Of a DNA stretch of 64,000 nt, positions 10,465 to 22,313 are shown one piece after another (positions within the stretch are counted from its first letter, which is position 1; each line of letters opens with the position of its first letter). The notes beneath the pieces were generated by a model. That model had not been told where the DNA came from. It ran no database searches and saw only the letters and a list, made by a program, of their open reading frames with translations. The stretch is from Limnomonas spitsbergensis. Lineage: Eukaryota > Chlorophyta > Chlorophyceae > Chlamydomonadales. Location of the stretch: assembly GCA_037349105.1 (NCBI GenBank), contig JAYJMM010000039.1, positions 3,516,001-3,580,000 on the forward strand. Direction: 5' to 3'. The position numbers and the translations under genes are program-made.

Positions 10465-13400
10465 CTTGCGCCCACCTCTCCGATGTTCTAAGCGCCCGCC
10501 CACACACCGCCCGTCCCCCTTCCTTCACACCTTCCTAGAAGTTCTCTTTATTTCTTATCATTTTCGGCTTTCGCGAGTCTATTATGCGCAGAAATATCTG
10601 TGACAAGTGCGATAACTCTTACCAAACGTCGTATATATACTGCTGCTACTGCACACTAGGAAGCGTGCATGTGCGGTATGTGCGGAACAGAAGGCCCGGC
10701 AGAAGCGCGGCGGTACTGCATGGCTTGGCGAGTTCAGTTCTCGACGTCTACGGGCGCAATGAGGCACAGGGCTACCGATGCTTACACAAGGCGCATGGGC
10801 GATCTCCTGATTTGAATATTTGAGGTGTGACATCTTGGACTGTAAGTTGTGAATGGCTATCCACCCACTGGGTAATGCGGCATTTGCGGCACTACCAACC
10901 ATAGACAAGAATGTTAGTTGCGTGATATCTTTCCTCCCTCCCTACGTTCTTGCTTGCGACAATGGGGCATGATGACACTTCTTGAAGTGAAGAACGGTTG
11001 CTTTGGATGCATGATGCAACATATACCGTAATACCGGTACCGGAATGGCGGAATTTGTCTCTGGGCCCCACTCATGCAAATTCCGTTTGAGTGACAAGGC
11101 ATCATATTTCAGATTCCGACAGGACATCATGTCTTTTAATGAGGGCACAAGGCAAAGCCTACCATATACATTTTCCTCAACATGAACTTGCCATGTGTAA
11201 GGAGGTGGCCCACGGTTCATGCCTCGAATGATGCTCCATGTTTTATTCATCAGGTAAAACGCAACCCATATGTTATGACTTATGGTAGTGTAAGTAAGGC
11301 ACTCTTCCCGACCTCTTTCCTTCACCAGGGATGTGCAGGTTTTTCTCTTCCAGGGCTGGGGAACCCAGCTCATGGACAGCTTAATGATGACGTTACACAT
11401 CTGGGCCTTGCTTAAATAAAGCTCGGCCACGTCGGCAAACATTAAGTCAGGTAGAAAAGTAATCGGTAAGGGGGAGGACACAAGAGGAAAGAAAGGAAAG
11501 CAAGTTCACTTTCCAAACAACACGAACAACAGCAAAAAGGTCGTGCAAACCGTATCCCCTGCCCATGAAGAGACTAGCCTTCAAAAAACTCAACTACATG
11601 TTCCACAAAAGCCAGTGCCTCCCACTCCTGCCTGCGGGATATCCTAGTTCCTGTCCCCTGGACAGGTTAAGAACCGGTGCTGTGCAATTGTGCCGTAACT
11701 CAGGAATTGTGTGAGTAACGCCCGTCCCTTACTGGTAAAATAGTTGGCTTTGCCGTACAATTACTGTGGCTGAAACGCAGGTACGTATTGCAGCCACCGT
11801 GAGGATTGTAATCCGCACACCACTGTTTAGAACGGTGCACAACTGCACACCGGCTAGGGCCTGCTGAACATTCGGCCGTAGGGGGCTGGTAGGGAATGCC
11901 TAAGCCCAACTCCTGTTACTTTGCGCAGACAGGACTCTGGTGCAGCCGAGCCACCCTCACATGGGAGGGGGCAGAATGTCAGGAACATGGAACCCGGCGA
12001 TCTAGACGGGGAGAGTGGATAGTTTGTGCCGGTTCGATCCCTTGACCTTCAGCAATGAGTTTAGATACCACTAGCGTTATGCCACTGGAATAATGTTACC
12101 TCCTGGACAGGGGGGAACCCTGAATACCCCCCCCCCACCCCACCACACACACACACAGAGGGTGGTGGTGTCGCCCTGTCCAACCGTCTTCATCATCTAG
12201 CCTAGTACACAGCAGGGTGAAGGTCAAGTCTTGTCAGAGGTGCATGGACTTTGCTGCCGGCCCCAGTGTTTACTGAGGTATAGAGGTTTGAGAGCGTGTG
12301 ACAATAAAATGCCACCGTGCTCGGTCAAAAGCACTGGGCGATCATGCTGCGGTAGACGCGTGCTTCAGGGGAGCAAAACACTCATGTGTGAAATGTAGTC
12401 ATAAGTCATGATAAGCTTCATGGGGAAGAGAAGTCCCGTGGAAAGCTCGTTGGTGGAGAATTATCCGGAGTTTGATGATATGACATCCATTTCAAGCTCT
12501 TCAGTCCGATAGTCACGACGAAGGCGTACATAATTCAACACCACACACCAGTGCATAAACCATTTCTCGTGCCCACAGCACGTTGGAGGGCTCAGGACCT
12601 GTGCTTGTTACACGTCTAGGCTTATCTAGCTATCTGAGTGAGACGCCCCCTCTCCCCATTATTTATATTTAGGTTGTTGTTTCTGCCATGCTCCGGCCAC
12701 AACCCAGCCTGTCGCTTGCAGGGATAGGTGCATGAAGCCCTATTGCTTAAGGCGTGAAGATTTGGTCACAATCGACCCATTGTCGCCCGGCAGCCCCCTC
12801 AAATTGGTCTGCCGCACGCTACCCGTAAACTTATCTTAATATTCATTTGGGAAATGACATCCTCCATTCCTCAGGCCTCATTCAATAAAAATACCCGTTT
12901 ACACACATATCATAACCCATGCGCACCATGTCGTGCGCAATTCCATCGCAGTGTCTGGCCACTTTGCAGCACGACCAGCAAATTTAAAGGAGTTCATGGA
13001 CTAGGTCAAGCAAGGCATAAAAGCACACAATCACTGCTCCGGCAAAATTAAGAGAGCTCGTCCACCGAGGTAAGCTCTGCCACCAAGGATAGTCTGCGGG
13101 TGTACTCCATACTCTGTACTGCTTCATAAGAAAGATGAAAGATTCGGGAATGGCATCACAACCGGCAACATCGGCAGCAGCCTCACCATGATGAAATAGT
13201 CAGTTCAAAATTCAAACTAAGACAGCCCGTCCAGAGCCGCCCAAGCTGCCTTGGCCACCAAGCGCGCGGCAGGAGAGATATTTCACCCCTAGGTGGAGTG
13301 TGAAACACTGACATGAGCATGCTGCAGATGCAGCAAGAACACAGATATCTCGTTATTTTGTAGTTTTCAAAATACCTCTCGCCTCACTTCACAGTAACTC

Positions 13401-13544
13401 CCGCGACTCGAGCGCGCGCGCAGCCCCAAAAAAAATCCAGCGGGTAGCCCCTTCAGAGCCCCCCCTCCCCACCTGTCAATCTTATGAAAGTGAGCACAAT
13501 CAAATTCGAGCCAACTCGGTAAACAGCAGCAGACCCCAGTCACA

Positions 13545-13673
13545 ACACCTCTTCAGCACAGCAGCTGCCAGCTGCAACATCTGCACAGCACAGCAGCAGC
13601 CAGCTGCAACATCTGCACAGCACAGCAGCTGCCAGCTGCAACATTTGCGCAGCACAGAAGCAGCAGCAGCAGC
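13545..13673. repeat. Three-copy CAG/CTG-rich repeat (copy 2)
   Basis: Duplicate of the array at 9062-9190, lying in the 3' flank of the functional P450 gene. Confidence 0.8.
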
Positions 13674-13799
13674 AGCAGAGGCTCCCCAGAGTCAACCCAA
13701 GGCTGCCCTCCGAGGTCACAGCTGAGAGGTGGCCCCAGTGCGACAGGACACGAGGGGGAAAAGAAGCGTCTACACATCTTGGCCGCCTTCCGATGTACA

Positions 13800-13978
13800 T
13801 GAGCATGCCCTCTGGGGGCCCGATCCGGCAAACGAGCACCCACACATCGTTGCCAAAGTCACGACCAGACCACGCAGATGGCCATGCCTTTCGGCGGCCC
13901 GATCGGGCTGACCGCCCTACACATCTTCACGGCCAAGACTCAATCGATGTTCATGGACATGCCTTCCACGATGACAGC
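13800..13978 (-). repeat. Echoes of the P450 C-terminal codons in its 3' flank
   Basis: After the stop at 13979-13981 the minus strand repeats degenerate forms of the last codons (GPLKGMPMYID): GMSMNID directly after the stop, then GPPKGMAI and GPPEGMLMYI farther down. This looks like tandem duplication of the coding tail followed by decay. Confidence 0.6.
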
Positions 13979-16900
13979 TCAGTCGATGTACATGGGCATG
14001 CCCTTCAGCGGCCCGATGGGGATGACCGTAGGGTGCTTGACGCCCTGAGAAGCGCCGTTGACCGCCCGCCACTTGAACCGCTTGCAGAGCAGCGACAGCA
14101 CGACACGCGCCTCGAGCATGGCCAGGTGCTAAATGGAGAGCCAGGGGCAAGGCGCCGGTCAGGGTGGGCGGGTCAGGGTGGGCAGGGCCAGGTGCTACAT
14201 GAGAGCCGGGGACAGGGCAGCAGTCAGGGTGGGCCGGTCAGGGTGGGCAGGGTCAGATGCTGCATGGGAGACGGGGGCGGGGCGGCGGTCAGGGTGAGCC
14301 AGTAAGGGTGGGCAGGGCCAGATGCTACATTAGAGCCGGGGACGGGGCACCGACCAGGGTGGGCAGGTCAGGGTGGGCCGGTCAGGGTGGGCAGGGTCAG
14401 GTGCTGCATGGGAGACGGGGGCGGGGCGGCAGTCAGGGTGAGCCAGTAAGGGTGGGCAGGGCCAGATGCTACAACGGAGCCGGGGACGGGGCACCGTCCA
14501 GGGTGGGCACGTCAGGGTAGGCAGGTCAGGGTGGGCCGGTCAGGGTGGGCAGGGTCAGGTGCTGCATGGGAGACGGGGGCGGAGCGGCGGTCAGGGTGGG
14601 CAGGGGCAGGTGCAGCATGGGAGACGGGGACGGGGCACCGGTCAGGGTGGGCAGAGGCAGGTGCTTCATGGGAGACGGGGGCGGGGCGGCGGTCAAGGTG
14701 GGTAGGGGCAGGTGCTGCATGGACAGCCAGGGGCGGGGCGGCGGTCAGGGTGGGCAGGTCAGGGTGGGCAGGGTCAGGTGCTATATGGACAGCCGGGGGA
14801 AAGGCGCAGGTCAGGGTGGGCAGGGTCAGGTGCTTCATATGGAGCCAGGGGCAAGGCGCAGGTCAGGGTGGGCGGGTCAGGGTGGGCAGGGGCAGGTGCT
14901 GCATGGGAGACGGGGGCGGGGCGGCGGTCAGGGTGGGCCGGTCAGGGTGGGCAGGGGCAGGTGCTGCATGGGAGACGGGGGCGGGGCGGCCGTCAGGGTG
15001 GGCAGGGCCAGGTGCTGCATGGACAGCCAGGGGCGGGGCGGTGGTCAGGGTTGGCGGGTCAGGGTGGGCAGGTGAGGGTGGGCGGGTCAGGATGGGCAGG
15101 GGCAGGTGCTGCATGGGAGCTGGGGGGCGGGGCGGCGGTCAGGGTGGAATCAGGAGAGTGTGTGCGGAACGTGTGAATCAGGAGGAATGTAAAGACCAGG
15201 AACTTGTGTTATCCGGTGGGATGTGTGAACTGAGAATACGAGGAACCAGGTGGCATGTGTGGGATCACAAGGGATCCAGTCAGGCGAGCGGTTTCAGCTG
15301 TCCATTGCAGGGTGGTTCAGGGTGGTTCCTCTCTCTCTACTGACCCAGCCAGTTGCAGGGCCCCACATTTTTGAAGTTCTCTCCCCCTCTCTCAACTGAC
15401 CCAGACGGTTGCGAGGCCCCAGGGTTTGAGGTCATCTCCCTCACCTGACCCAGGCAGTTGCGAGGCCCCTGGATGAATGGGACGAACATGTAGGCGCGGA
15501 CAGACTCGTCAAACTTATCGTACTCTCCATCGGGCATGAAGCGGTTGGGGCAGAAGGCGTCCGGCTGGTCGTACATGTCATGCGTGCCCTGCGATTGCAG
15601 GGTTAGGGCTCACAGGTCAGGAGCGTATGAAGCGGTTGGGGCGGAAGGCGTCCAGCTGGTCGTACCGTATGTGTCGTCTGTGCGGTATATTGCCTGGGTA
15701 GGAGCAGTCAGCAGGCCACGCTGGTCAAAATGCAATGAAGAAAACATAGTCTCTGTTCGTTCGGAATCTGGATTAGTCCATATTCCTTTTCCTTCAATAA
15801 CTTTGATTCGTGGTGTAATTAATCTGAACCACGACCTTTGTTGGAGCTGCGGCAAGCCCTTACTGTTTTTATGGGCAGGAAACTTGTTGTTTCTTCACCT
15901 GTCAATTGCAGAGATAAGAAGCTTCGTTTAGCGCTAATTACCGTGAGTTAAATGTGTTTTCAATGCTCTGTCAAACCTCTTCAGTACCGTCCCACCCACC
16001 CGATTCGGTGACTAACTTTGTGCTTCTGTTGCAGGCACTTTCACGCGATAGACTAGAAACCCTGAGTTTCTCACATGCATCATGACGACGAAGACAATTT
16101 CCATGGGATTTTTACTGCGGCTTCATCCTCCTACAACCCTCTACTGTCGTACATGCAGAAAATAAACCCTAGCCTTTACCTTAAGGATACAAGCCACCAT
16201 TGTCCCCGCCGGGACCTTGTGCCCCAGCAGCTCGTCGTCCTTGGCCAGCGTCCGGGTCACCACCGGAACCACGCTGTACTTGCGTAGCGCCTCCTTGAGC
16301 ACGCTGAGCGTGTACGTCATGCCGTCCACCTCGCGCCGGGTGGGCTCTGCCTCGGCCTTGCCGAAGGTGGACTGTGCCTCTTCACGCACCTGCACGGCAG
16401 CAGAGAAGGATAGGGAAAGGAACGTAAGGAGTAGGGGGACGAGAGGAGTGGAGGGACGGGAGGAGTGGGGGGACACCCCAATTAATTTTCTTTTGTCCAG
16501 CGCCCATACGCCGCAAGCAGGACAATCGGCCATACATTTTCCCTCCCTCCCATTTTTGTTGGCAAAAAACGGGCTGTGACTCTCCTGGCAGGTAGGAACG
16601 TGGCAGCAGAGATGACGGGGGGACGGGTAAGCAGAAGCATCCGAGTGACGCAGGAAATGGGATGGGGGGCGGGTCTGGGGCATTCGAGTGACGCAAGAAA
16701 TGGGATGGGGGGCGGGTCTGGGGTATCCGAGTGACGCAGGAAATGGGATGGGGGGCGGGTCTGGGGCATCCGAGTGACGCAGGAAATGGGATGGGGGGCG
16801 GGTCTGGGGCATTCGAGTGACGCAGGAAATGGGATGGGGGGCGGGTCTGGGGCATCCGAGTGACGCAGGAAATGGGATGGGGGGCGGGTCTGGGGCATTC

Positions 16901-19900
16901 GAGTGACGCAGGAAATGGGATGGGGGGCGGGTCTGGGGTATCCGAGTGACGCAGGAAATGGGATGGGGGGCGGGTCTGGGGCATCCGAGTGATGCAGGAA
17001 ATTGGATGGGGGGCGGGGCTAGGGTAGCCGAGTGACGCAGGAAATGGGATAGGGGCGGGTCTGGGGTTTGGGGACGACTGCAGCAGGTGGGATTCAAATG
17101 CGGGATAATGCAACAGGAGAGCAATTAAAGCGCGGAGGAGGAGGTGCGGGAGAATCAGTGCTGTGCCAATTACGGCCCTTATCGTGGCTGAACTACGTAG
17201 CTGAGTTCCAGTTGCCGAAATTTCAAGGCAAAGTCAGCTACTTTACCAGTAAGGGACCGTAATTATTGACACCAGTTACACGTTTCTGAATTACGGCGCA
17301 CTTGCACAGCGCTGAGGAGAATGCATGAGCAAAAGGGTCGAGGCGTTGAGGAGCGGGATAATGCAGCAGTGGAGGGGGCTGGCGAGGTCAGGAGCGGGCG
17401 CCGGAGGCGTCCGAGAGGACACCAGACAATCCTTCCTTGAATCCCCCAGGTGGCGCATTCAGTCCTTCATTTATTAAATCATTTATTTACTGAATTTATT
17501 CCAGTTATTTACCGTTGTATTCCAATTATTCATGGCATTTACGGTACGGTAGCCCAGAGCCCCGCACCTTATCCATATACCCCCAGGTGGCGCATTCATT
17601 TATTTATTTACTGCATTTAAACAAACAGTATTGACCGTTTGTACTCCAATTATTTCTCGCATTTATTCCAGAGCCCCGCACCTTATCCATGTACTCCTGG
17701 GATTGAGAGAGTTCAAACATCGACCAGGTCAGCATGGCCGCCGATGTCTCGTGGCCGGCCAGCAGGAAGGTCTTGACCTCGTAGCAGAGCTGCAGCTCCA
17801 GTGCCGCATCCCACACAGTGCCTGCCTCCTGTGAAGAAGCAGGACATGCGGCAAGGGGGCGGGGTGAGGGTCGGAAATGGGCACAGCAGGGATCGTTGGA
17901 AGGTCTTGGCCTTGAAACAGAGCTGCACCTACAGGGCCGCATTTTCGAATTTGGCACTTCTGTCCCCCCACTCACCTGTCCTGCCGAACTACAGGCTGAA
18001 ACCCCCCCATGTCCATGCTAGACGGCTACCCACCTCAATGGACTCATTCCATTACTCTGTATTTTCCATGCACGTTCAAATTTTACTCTGCTGCCCCTTG
18101 CCCTGCCCCCCCCTCCCCCCCCTCTGCCTGACCATAGGCTGGATACTATCCAAGTTGGGCACAGCTACCCACCTCAAGCGAGTCCATGATCCGGTCCAGA
18201 ATCAGTATGGTCACTCGAGTCCATGACCACAGGCTGGATACCATTCCAAGGCACCGCTACCTACCTCAAGCGAGTCCATGATCCGGACCCTAAACCCACC
18301 TCAATGGAGTCCATGATCCGGTCCAGGATGTCCTTGCGCTCCCGCTTAACGCCACTCTGCCTGGAGCTCCACCGCGCCCTGTCAGTAAGAGGGAGGAGGG
18401 TTGCAGATTTAAGTATCCACCCTTGGATCCAATGCACCCTAAGCTCCAACGCGCCCAGGTATGGCAGGCCCTGCTGTCAGCAGCTACAGCCATGGCAAGC
18501 CCTGCTTCTCACAGCTACAGCCATGGCATGCCCTGCCTCTTACAGCGACAGCCATGGCAGGCCCAGCTGTCAGCAGCAACTGTCATAGCAGACCCACTTT
18601 TTGTCAGCTACAGCCATGGAAGGCACTGCTGTTGTTAGGTTGGTAAAGGTCCCTCTCAGCCTGCCTGGTTTTCGACAATGAGCCCACCTCAGACCATCCC
18701 ACACTTGCAAAGGCCCAATTGGGATCAAATCTTTCGCGGCGTACAGACTACTGGTGGTGTAGTTTAGCGTTAGACGTTCAGTTTTTAGGCTTAAGCGGCT
18801 TACAGAGACAGCTTTCAGCATGGCTGGCGGTGCATGTGGCCTCATGCCAGAGGCCAGATCGGTAGAAGAATGGTGGCCAGACCATGAAGAAAGAAAACAC
18901 AGGCCCATGCACCTGGAAGAAGCTGAAGGGGAACTCTTTGGTTTATCGAGTTACCCTTCGGTTACCGAGGAACTCTTCGGTTACTCTTAGGTTTACGAAG
19001 TTACTCTTTGTTAACCGACTTTGGCAGGCCACCGGGCAGTCACCCCTTGACGCCGATGGGGACCCAAACTTGACCGGCCATCCGCCGTAAGCCCAAGCGG
19101 CAGGCACAGTATTGTGCCAATTATGGTCCTTACAGTGGCTGACATACGTACCTGAGTATCAGTCCCCGTAATCTCAAGGCAAAATATCAGCTACTGTCAC
19201 CAAAAAGGGGCCGTAATTACTTACATGGTTTTTGAATCACAGCGCAATTGAACAGCAATCATTGCAGGGGCCATCCCAGCCGTAGGCCATGATGTGGGCG
19301 AGTTACAGCACAAGCACCGTCAAACGATCAGCGGAAACGGCATTCAGTCCCTGTCAGTCGCACCCACACCTGAAGAAGTTGACGAGGTACTCATTGAGCT
19401 GTTTGATGCGCGAGCGGAACTGGAACCAGGCCGGGGTGGGCAGGTACTGGCGGTACGGTCGAAGTACGCGGATGTTGGCCTCCTCCATGACAGGCAGGTA
19501 CAGCATCGGGAACACCTAGAGGGACACAGAGGGGAGGGGGGGTTACGTGTTCAGGAGATGCAGGTACCTCGGGAACACCTAGAGGGACACAGGGGGGAGG
19601 GGGGGTTACGTGTTCAGGAGATGCAGGTACTCTGGGAAAATTGGGATAAAGGATGGGACAGGGCGTGTTAGTGGTGTAAGCAGGGAGGGACAGGGTGTTG
19701 ATGAGGGGCATGACACTAAACGGGGTACGGGTTACAGGTTCAAGTATTGCCAACCCTGCACATTTGTATACAAAATATGAGAGCCCACATCTTACCTTTC
19801 CATCTCTAGCCGAAACCACAATACCACACCTGGAAAAAATACCCACCCCCTCCTCCAACCGCACCCCTTGCAGGGTGTTGGGTTTATGCCAAGGTTAAAC

Positions 19901-21577
19901 CCTACACCCTCGTCCACACCTTGTCACACTCTTCAGGCTCCATGCTGAGCACGGCCTCTCCGATCACCTGCAGAAGTGCATAAAGGAGCAATCGGGTTTG
20001 GGGTTCAGGGTGTAGGGCTTTGAAACCAGAATTAAGGCAGGATCGAGTCCAGGGACCATTTATGCTTTCAGTTGCCGAAGCCGGGGTGCTGATATCCACG
20101 GTTTCAGATAAATGGGGGCGAATGGGTTATTTGCACAGCTTAAGCTTGGGATTCATAGCTTTGAGGACCCCCCTCCCACGACAGTATCACACCCATCAAC
20201 CCTCACTGGTCAGTACCCCGCCCATCACCCATCCCCAGGCAGTACACCGCCCATGGGCAGTACACCGCCCATCACCCTTCACCGGGCAGTACCCCGCCCC
20301 TTCCCCCCTCCCCCGGCAAATCCCACCCACCCCGATGCCCCGGGCAGTACCCTAGGGATCCCCTCTCCCTGGGCAGGACATCCCCCCATCACAACCCTGC
20401 CCAAGCAGTACACCACCCATCACCTGCAGCGTCAAGAGCCGAGACTCCTCGTAAATGTCCACAGGCTGCTCCTTGCCCTGCATCGGCCGCAGCTTCTCGC
20501 ACAGCCGGTCGACGCTCCGCTTGGCGATCGAGATGATGTCGTCCAGCACCTCCACCTTGAGCGCGGGTCCCATCAGCGAGCGCTGCTTCTGCCAGAGCTC
20601 GCCGTCGGCCGTCACCAGGCCCGACCCCAGGATAGGGAGGAACGGGTGGTAGGAGAGCTGCGTGCAGTGGCCGTTGGGTGGGTGAGTGGGTGGGGCAAAA
20701 CGGTGATCGAGTTGAGGCGGCTAGTCGTAGAATCCCAGGTGTCTGCGAGGATGGGGAGGAACGGGTTGCACGAGAGTTACGTGCGGTGACAACAGGGTGG
20801 GTGGGTGGGTGGTAGGAGAGCTGCGAGCGGCATCGGCGGAGTGGGTGGGTGAGGGGGCGGGTGGTACGAGAACTACGTGTGGTGGCGGCGGGGTGTGTGT
20901 GGGGGGGAACCAGTGATCTAGTCGGGTCAAAGGAGTCGGTTATGTGCGGCTATCTGCGGGGGGTGAATGCTTCCTGGCTGCAGACGGGGAGGCTCGGTGA
21001 AGCAAGAACCTACTGCCCCGGCCATCGGCCATTGGCTTTTCAAAGTGTAGCCCATATCTGACCAGAGGTGGCCCAGCCCAGCCGCCTGCCGAAGGTGTTC
21101 TGGTGCACACTAATGCACACATCCAGTGACAGTGATGATACTCAGATCCTGGATACTGACCTTCAGATCCTTCATGTATATCTTGTAGTGCGTTTGGAAC
21201 ACGCGCTTCATGCCAGCTGGGTCACAGAAGGCCACCGCGTGCGTGTTGAGGATGCGGAACTTGACCAGCTTGCTGCCACCCTTGCCAGCTACGTCCACCC
21301 ACTCTGCGATCTGGTCCCATGCACCCATGCCTTTGCTGACGCATGTGACCATTGGCATGACATGCCCGATCAGCCAGTGGGCGCCTGGGGCTGAGGGCAC
21401 TGATGACAGCACCATGGTGCGGCGCAGAAACGCCTGGAAAAAGGCGAGCAGCCAGCCGACGACCAGTATGCATGCAAGCGTGGCAGTCGCCGCCACGGCC
21501 ATGCGCATGGAGCTCATGCCATGCGCACACTCGTCGAAGAGCAGGCGCAGCTTTGTCATGGCTGCTGAAGTATCCAT
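13979..21577 (-). CDS. Cytochrome P450 monooxygenase, nine exons, 524 residues
   Basis: Exons: 21577-21161, 20657-20424, 19967-19920, 19515-19370, 18378-18300, 17828-17682, 16389-16180, 15588-15445, 14128-13979. All junctions are GT-AG with consistent phase and the sum is 525 codons including stop. Landmarks: hydrophobic N-terminal anchor at residues 26-50; helix C WQKQR (W161, R165); oxygen-binding helix I AGHETS (332-337); helix K E390-x-x-R393; heme loop FIQGPRNCLGQ with the thiolate ligand C472. Length and motifs are those of a complete microsomal-type P450. Family: the helix I and heme-loop wording resembles the CYP4/CYP97-type groups of plants and algae, but I cannot assign a family or substrate. 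It is transcribed away from the AT-hook gene, sharing a 736-bp upstream region. The last exon lies in copy 2 of the tandem duplication, and the introns are filled with minisatellites and copies of exon edges. Confidence 0.88.
14129..15160 (-). repeat. Minisatellite of P450 intron 8 built from the exon 9 acceptor
   Basis: About 15 further copies of a 50-65-base unit containing GGCAGGTGCTGCATGG and GGTCAGGGTGGGC fill the intron. On the gene strand each unit reads ATGCAG/CACCTG, which is the acceptor and first codons of exon 9 (TTTAG/CACCTGG). Each copy therefore carries a potential 3' splice site. Confidence 0.88.
15335..15475 (-). repeat. Three copies of the exon 8 donor edge
   Basis: The heme-loop end of exon 8 (GPRNCLGQ plus donor) at 15443-15470 recurs at about 15339-15365 and 15395-15422 as CTGACCCAG.CAGTTGC.AGGCCCC on the plus strand. 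The outer two are non-coding echoes in intron 8. Confidence 0.8.
15615..15690 (-). repeat. Decayed copy of exon 8 start in intron 7
   Basis: Reads YDQLDAFRPNRFI on the minus strand, against YDQPDAFCPNRFM in the true exon 8. It lies immediately upstream of exon 8 and has lost a usable continuation. Confidence 0.8.
16620..17075. repeat. 43-bp minisatellite in P450 intron 6
   Basis: About ten tandem copies of a 43-base unit containing GAGTGACGCAGGAAATGGGA and a GGGGGGCGGGTCTGGGG tail. The proline-rich open frames it produces on the minus strand in all three frames are artefacts of the repeat. Unlike other arrays here I cannot derive it from an exon edge. Confidence 0.9.
17168..17264. mobile_element. 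Small fold-back (MITE-like) element in P450 intron 6
   Basis: Ends are inverted: AATTACGGCCCTTATCGTGG at the left against CCAGTAAGGGACCGTAATT at the right. A relative sits at 19119-19217, and a further one in the duplicated unit near 7231-7331 and 11714-11814. There is no coding capacity. A target duplication could not be defined. Confidence 0.55.
17550..17600 (-). repeat. Copy of the exon 6 donor edge in P450 intron 6
   Basis: The stretch around AGCCCCGCACCTTATCCATA at 17558-17577 repeats the true exon 6 end and donor at 17671-17690. Both are followed on the left by the same ATTTATTTACTG-type AT-rich sequence. Confidence 0.75.
17860..18295 (-). repeat. Decayed exon 5 and exon 6 edges in P450 intron 5
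   Basis: At about 17890-17945 a degenerate copy of exon 6 (the LQLCYEVKTF region) is visible. At about 18165-18200 and 18255-18290 copies of the exon 5 end (CGAGTCCATGATCCGG plus a donor-like ACCTAC or ACCCAC on the plus strand) precede the true donor at 18294-18300. Confidence 0.7.
18460..18640. repeat. About 33-bp repeat in P450 intron 4
   Basis: Five or six imperfect copies containing CAGCTACAGCCATGGCA followed by a variable GCCCTGC tail. Non-coding. Confidence 0.75.
19119..19217. mobile_element. Second fold-back (MITE-like) element in P450 intron 4
   Basis: Diverged relative of 17168-17264: left end AATTATGGTCCTTACAGTGG, right end around AGGGGCCGTAATTA, with the shared internal words GTGGCTGA, TCAAGGCAAA and TCAGCTACT. 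Both are embedded in introns of the same gene. Confidence 0.5.
19507..19637 (-). repeat. Two 65-bp copies carrying the exon 4 acceptor
   Basis: The sequence GGGAACACCTAGAGGGACAC and the following 45 bases occur twice in succession. The unit covers the exon 4 acceptor (TCTAG/GTGTTCCC on the gene strand), giving two consecutive candidate acceptors. The inner one (exon start 19515) keeps the frame. Confidence 0.8.
20200..20430 (-). repeat. Minisatellite at the exon 2 donor of the P450 gene
   Basis: About ten imperfect 18-25-base units of the CAGTACACCGCCCATCACCC type run up to the exon 2 donor, whose own flank is CAGTACACCACCCATCACCTG. The array therefore grew from the donor region. Confidence 0.75.
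20640..20905 (-). repeat. Ladder of exon 2 acceptor edges in P450 intron 1
   Basis: The exon 2 start with its acceptor (GGGAGGAACGGGTGGTAGGA on the plus strand) recurs at about 20750-20785, 20808-20835 and 20858-20885 with increasing decay. Confidence 0.75.
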
Positions 21578-22313
21578 GGCTGCGATTGAATGCAGAGTAG
21601 ACAGGGGGAGGGCGGGATCAGAGTCAAAGATGTCTCTTTATGCGTGTGTGTATGCTCGCCTAGCTCCTACTCCCTTGTTGAGGGGATAGTCAGATCCGGT
21701 TTGAGGACAGGTTGCGCGCTTGCCAGGCGCTAAGTTGGGGTGCTCATATGAGGCTGCTCATGCCCAGCGCAGAAGGAAAGCGGTGGGAGCAGGGATGGGC
21801 AGGGCAGAGATTGGGGGGTGTCGTAAAACTCACCGGAACCTCACTTCCTATGTAGGCTTCGATCCCAAGTAGATGCCGCGGGACGGCTATGGCGCGAAAC
21901 TGTGAGGCCTGCCAACCAGATAGTTGATGATTGAACTAAACCCCACTCAGCTGTTCGCCGATTTTGGAGTGAAGAACCTGAGGTGTGCTGAGGCCTTCAC
22001 CGCAGATTCCCCTAATTTAAAGCGACAGGCCCGGTCAGGCAAGCTCCACTGAGGAACTGCTGTCGGTGGGTGCCGTAGGGGTCGTGGCGTGGTGAAACTA
22101 CTGGGGGCGAGAATAAATGAGTGCGTTGAAAGGCGAGTTGCTGAACAGGCGATGCAAATTTGACGCGGAACGTTAAGGTTTTGATGTTGGGTTAGGGGTT
22201 TCGGAGGGAGTGTCCAACGTGGGGAAGAGACCATCGCGGTCCGCTGACGCCGCTGATGCTGCCGATCGCGCTGGTCGAAATCTAAATCGAGGCGACAAGG
22301 TGGATTTTAAATT
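21578..22313. promoter_or_regulatory. Divergent intergenic region between the P450 and AT-hook genes
   Basis: The 736 bases between the two start codons must hold both promoters and 5' UTRs. I could not point to a convincing TATA box or other element. Confidence 0.5.

Larger units (their letters stand above)
9686..14168. repeat. Tandem segmental duplication, copy 2 (4483 bp)
   Basis: Second copy of 5200-9685, offset 4486 then 4483 after a 3-base deletion. The junction at 9685/9686 joins the P450 intron minisatellite directly to the middle of pherophorin exon 1. The right end runs without a break into the P450 intron 8 minisatellite, so this copy provides the functional last exon of the P450 gene, while copy 1 provides the functional first exon of the pherophorin gene. 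Confidence 0.95.

Noticed and set aside
14257..15343. Gly/Arg-rich open frames on plus and Pro/Ala-rich ones on minus
   Set aside because: Translation of the P450 intron 8 minisatellite; no independent start or conserved content.
16382..17124. Overlapping proline-rich open frames on minus
   Set aside because: Product of the 43-bp minisatellite in P450 intron 6. They overlap each other in all frames and only end in the true exon 7.
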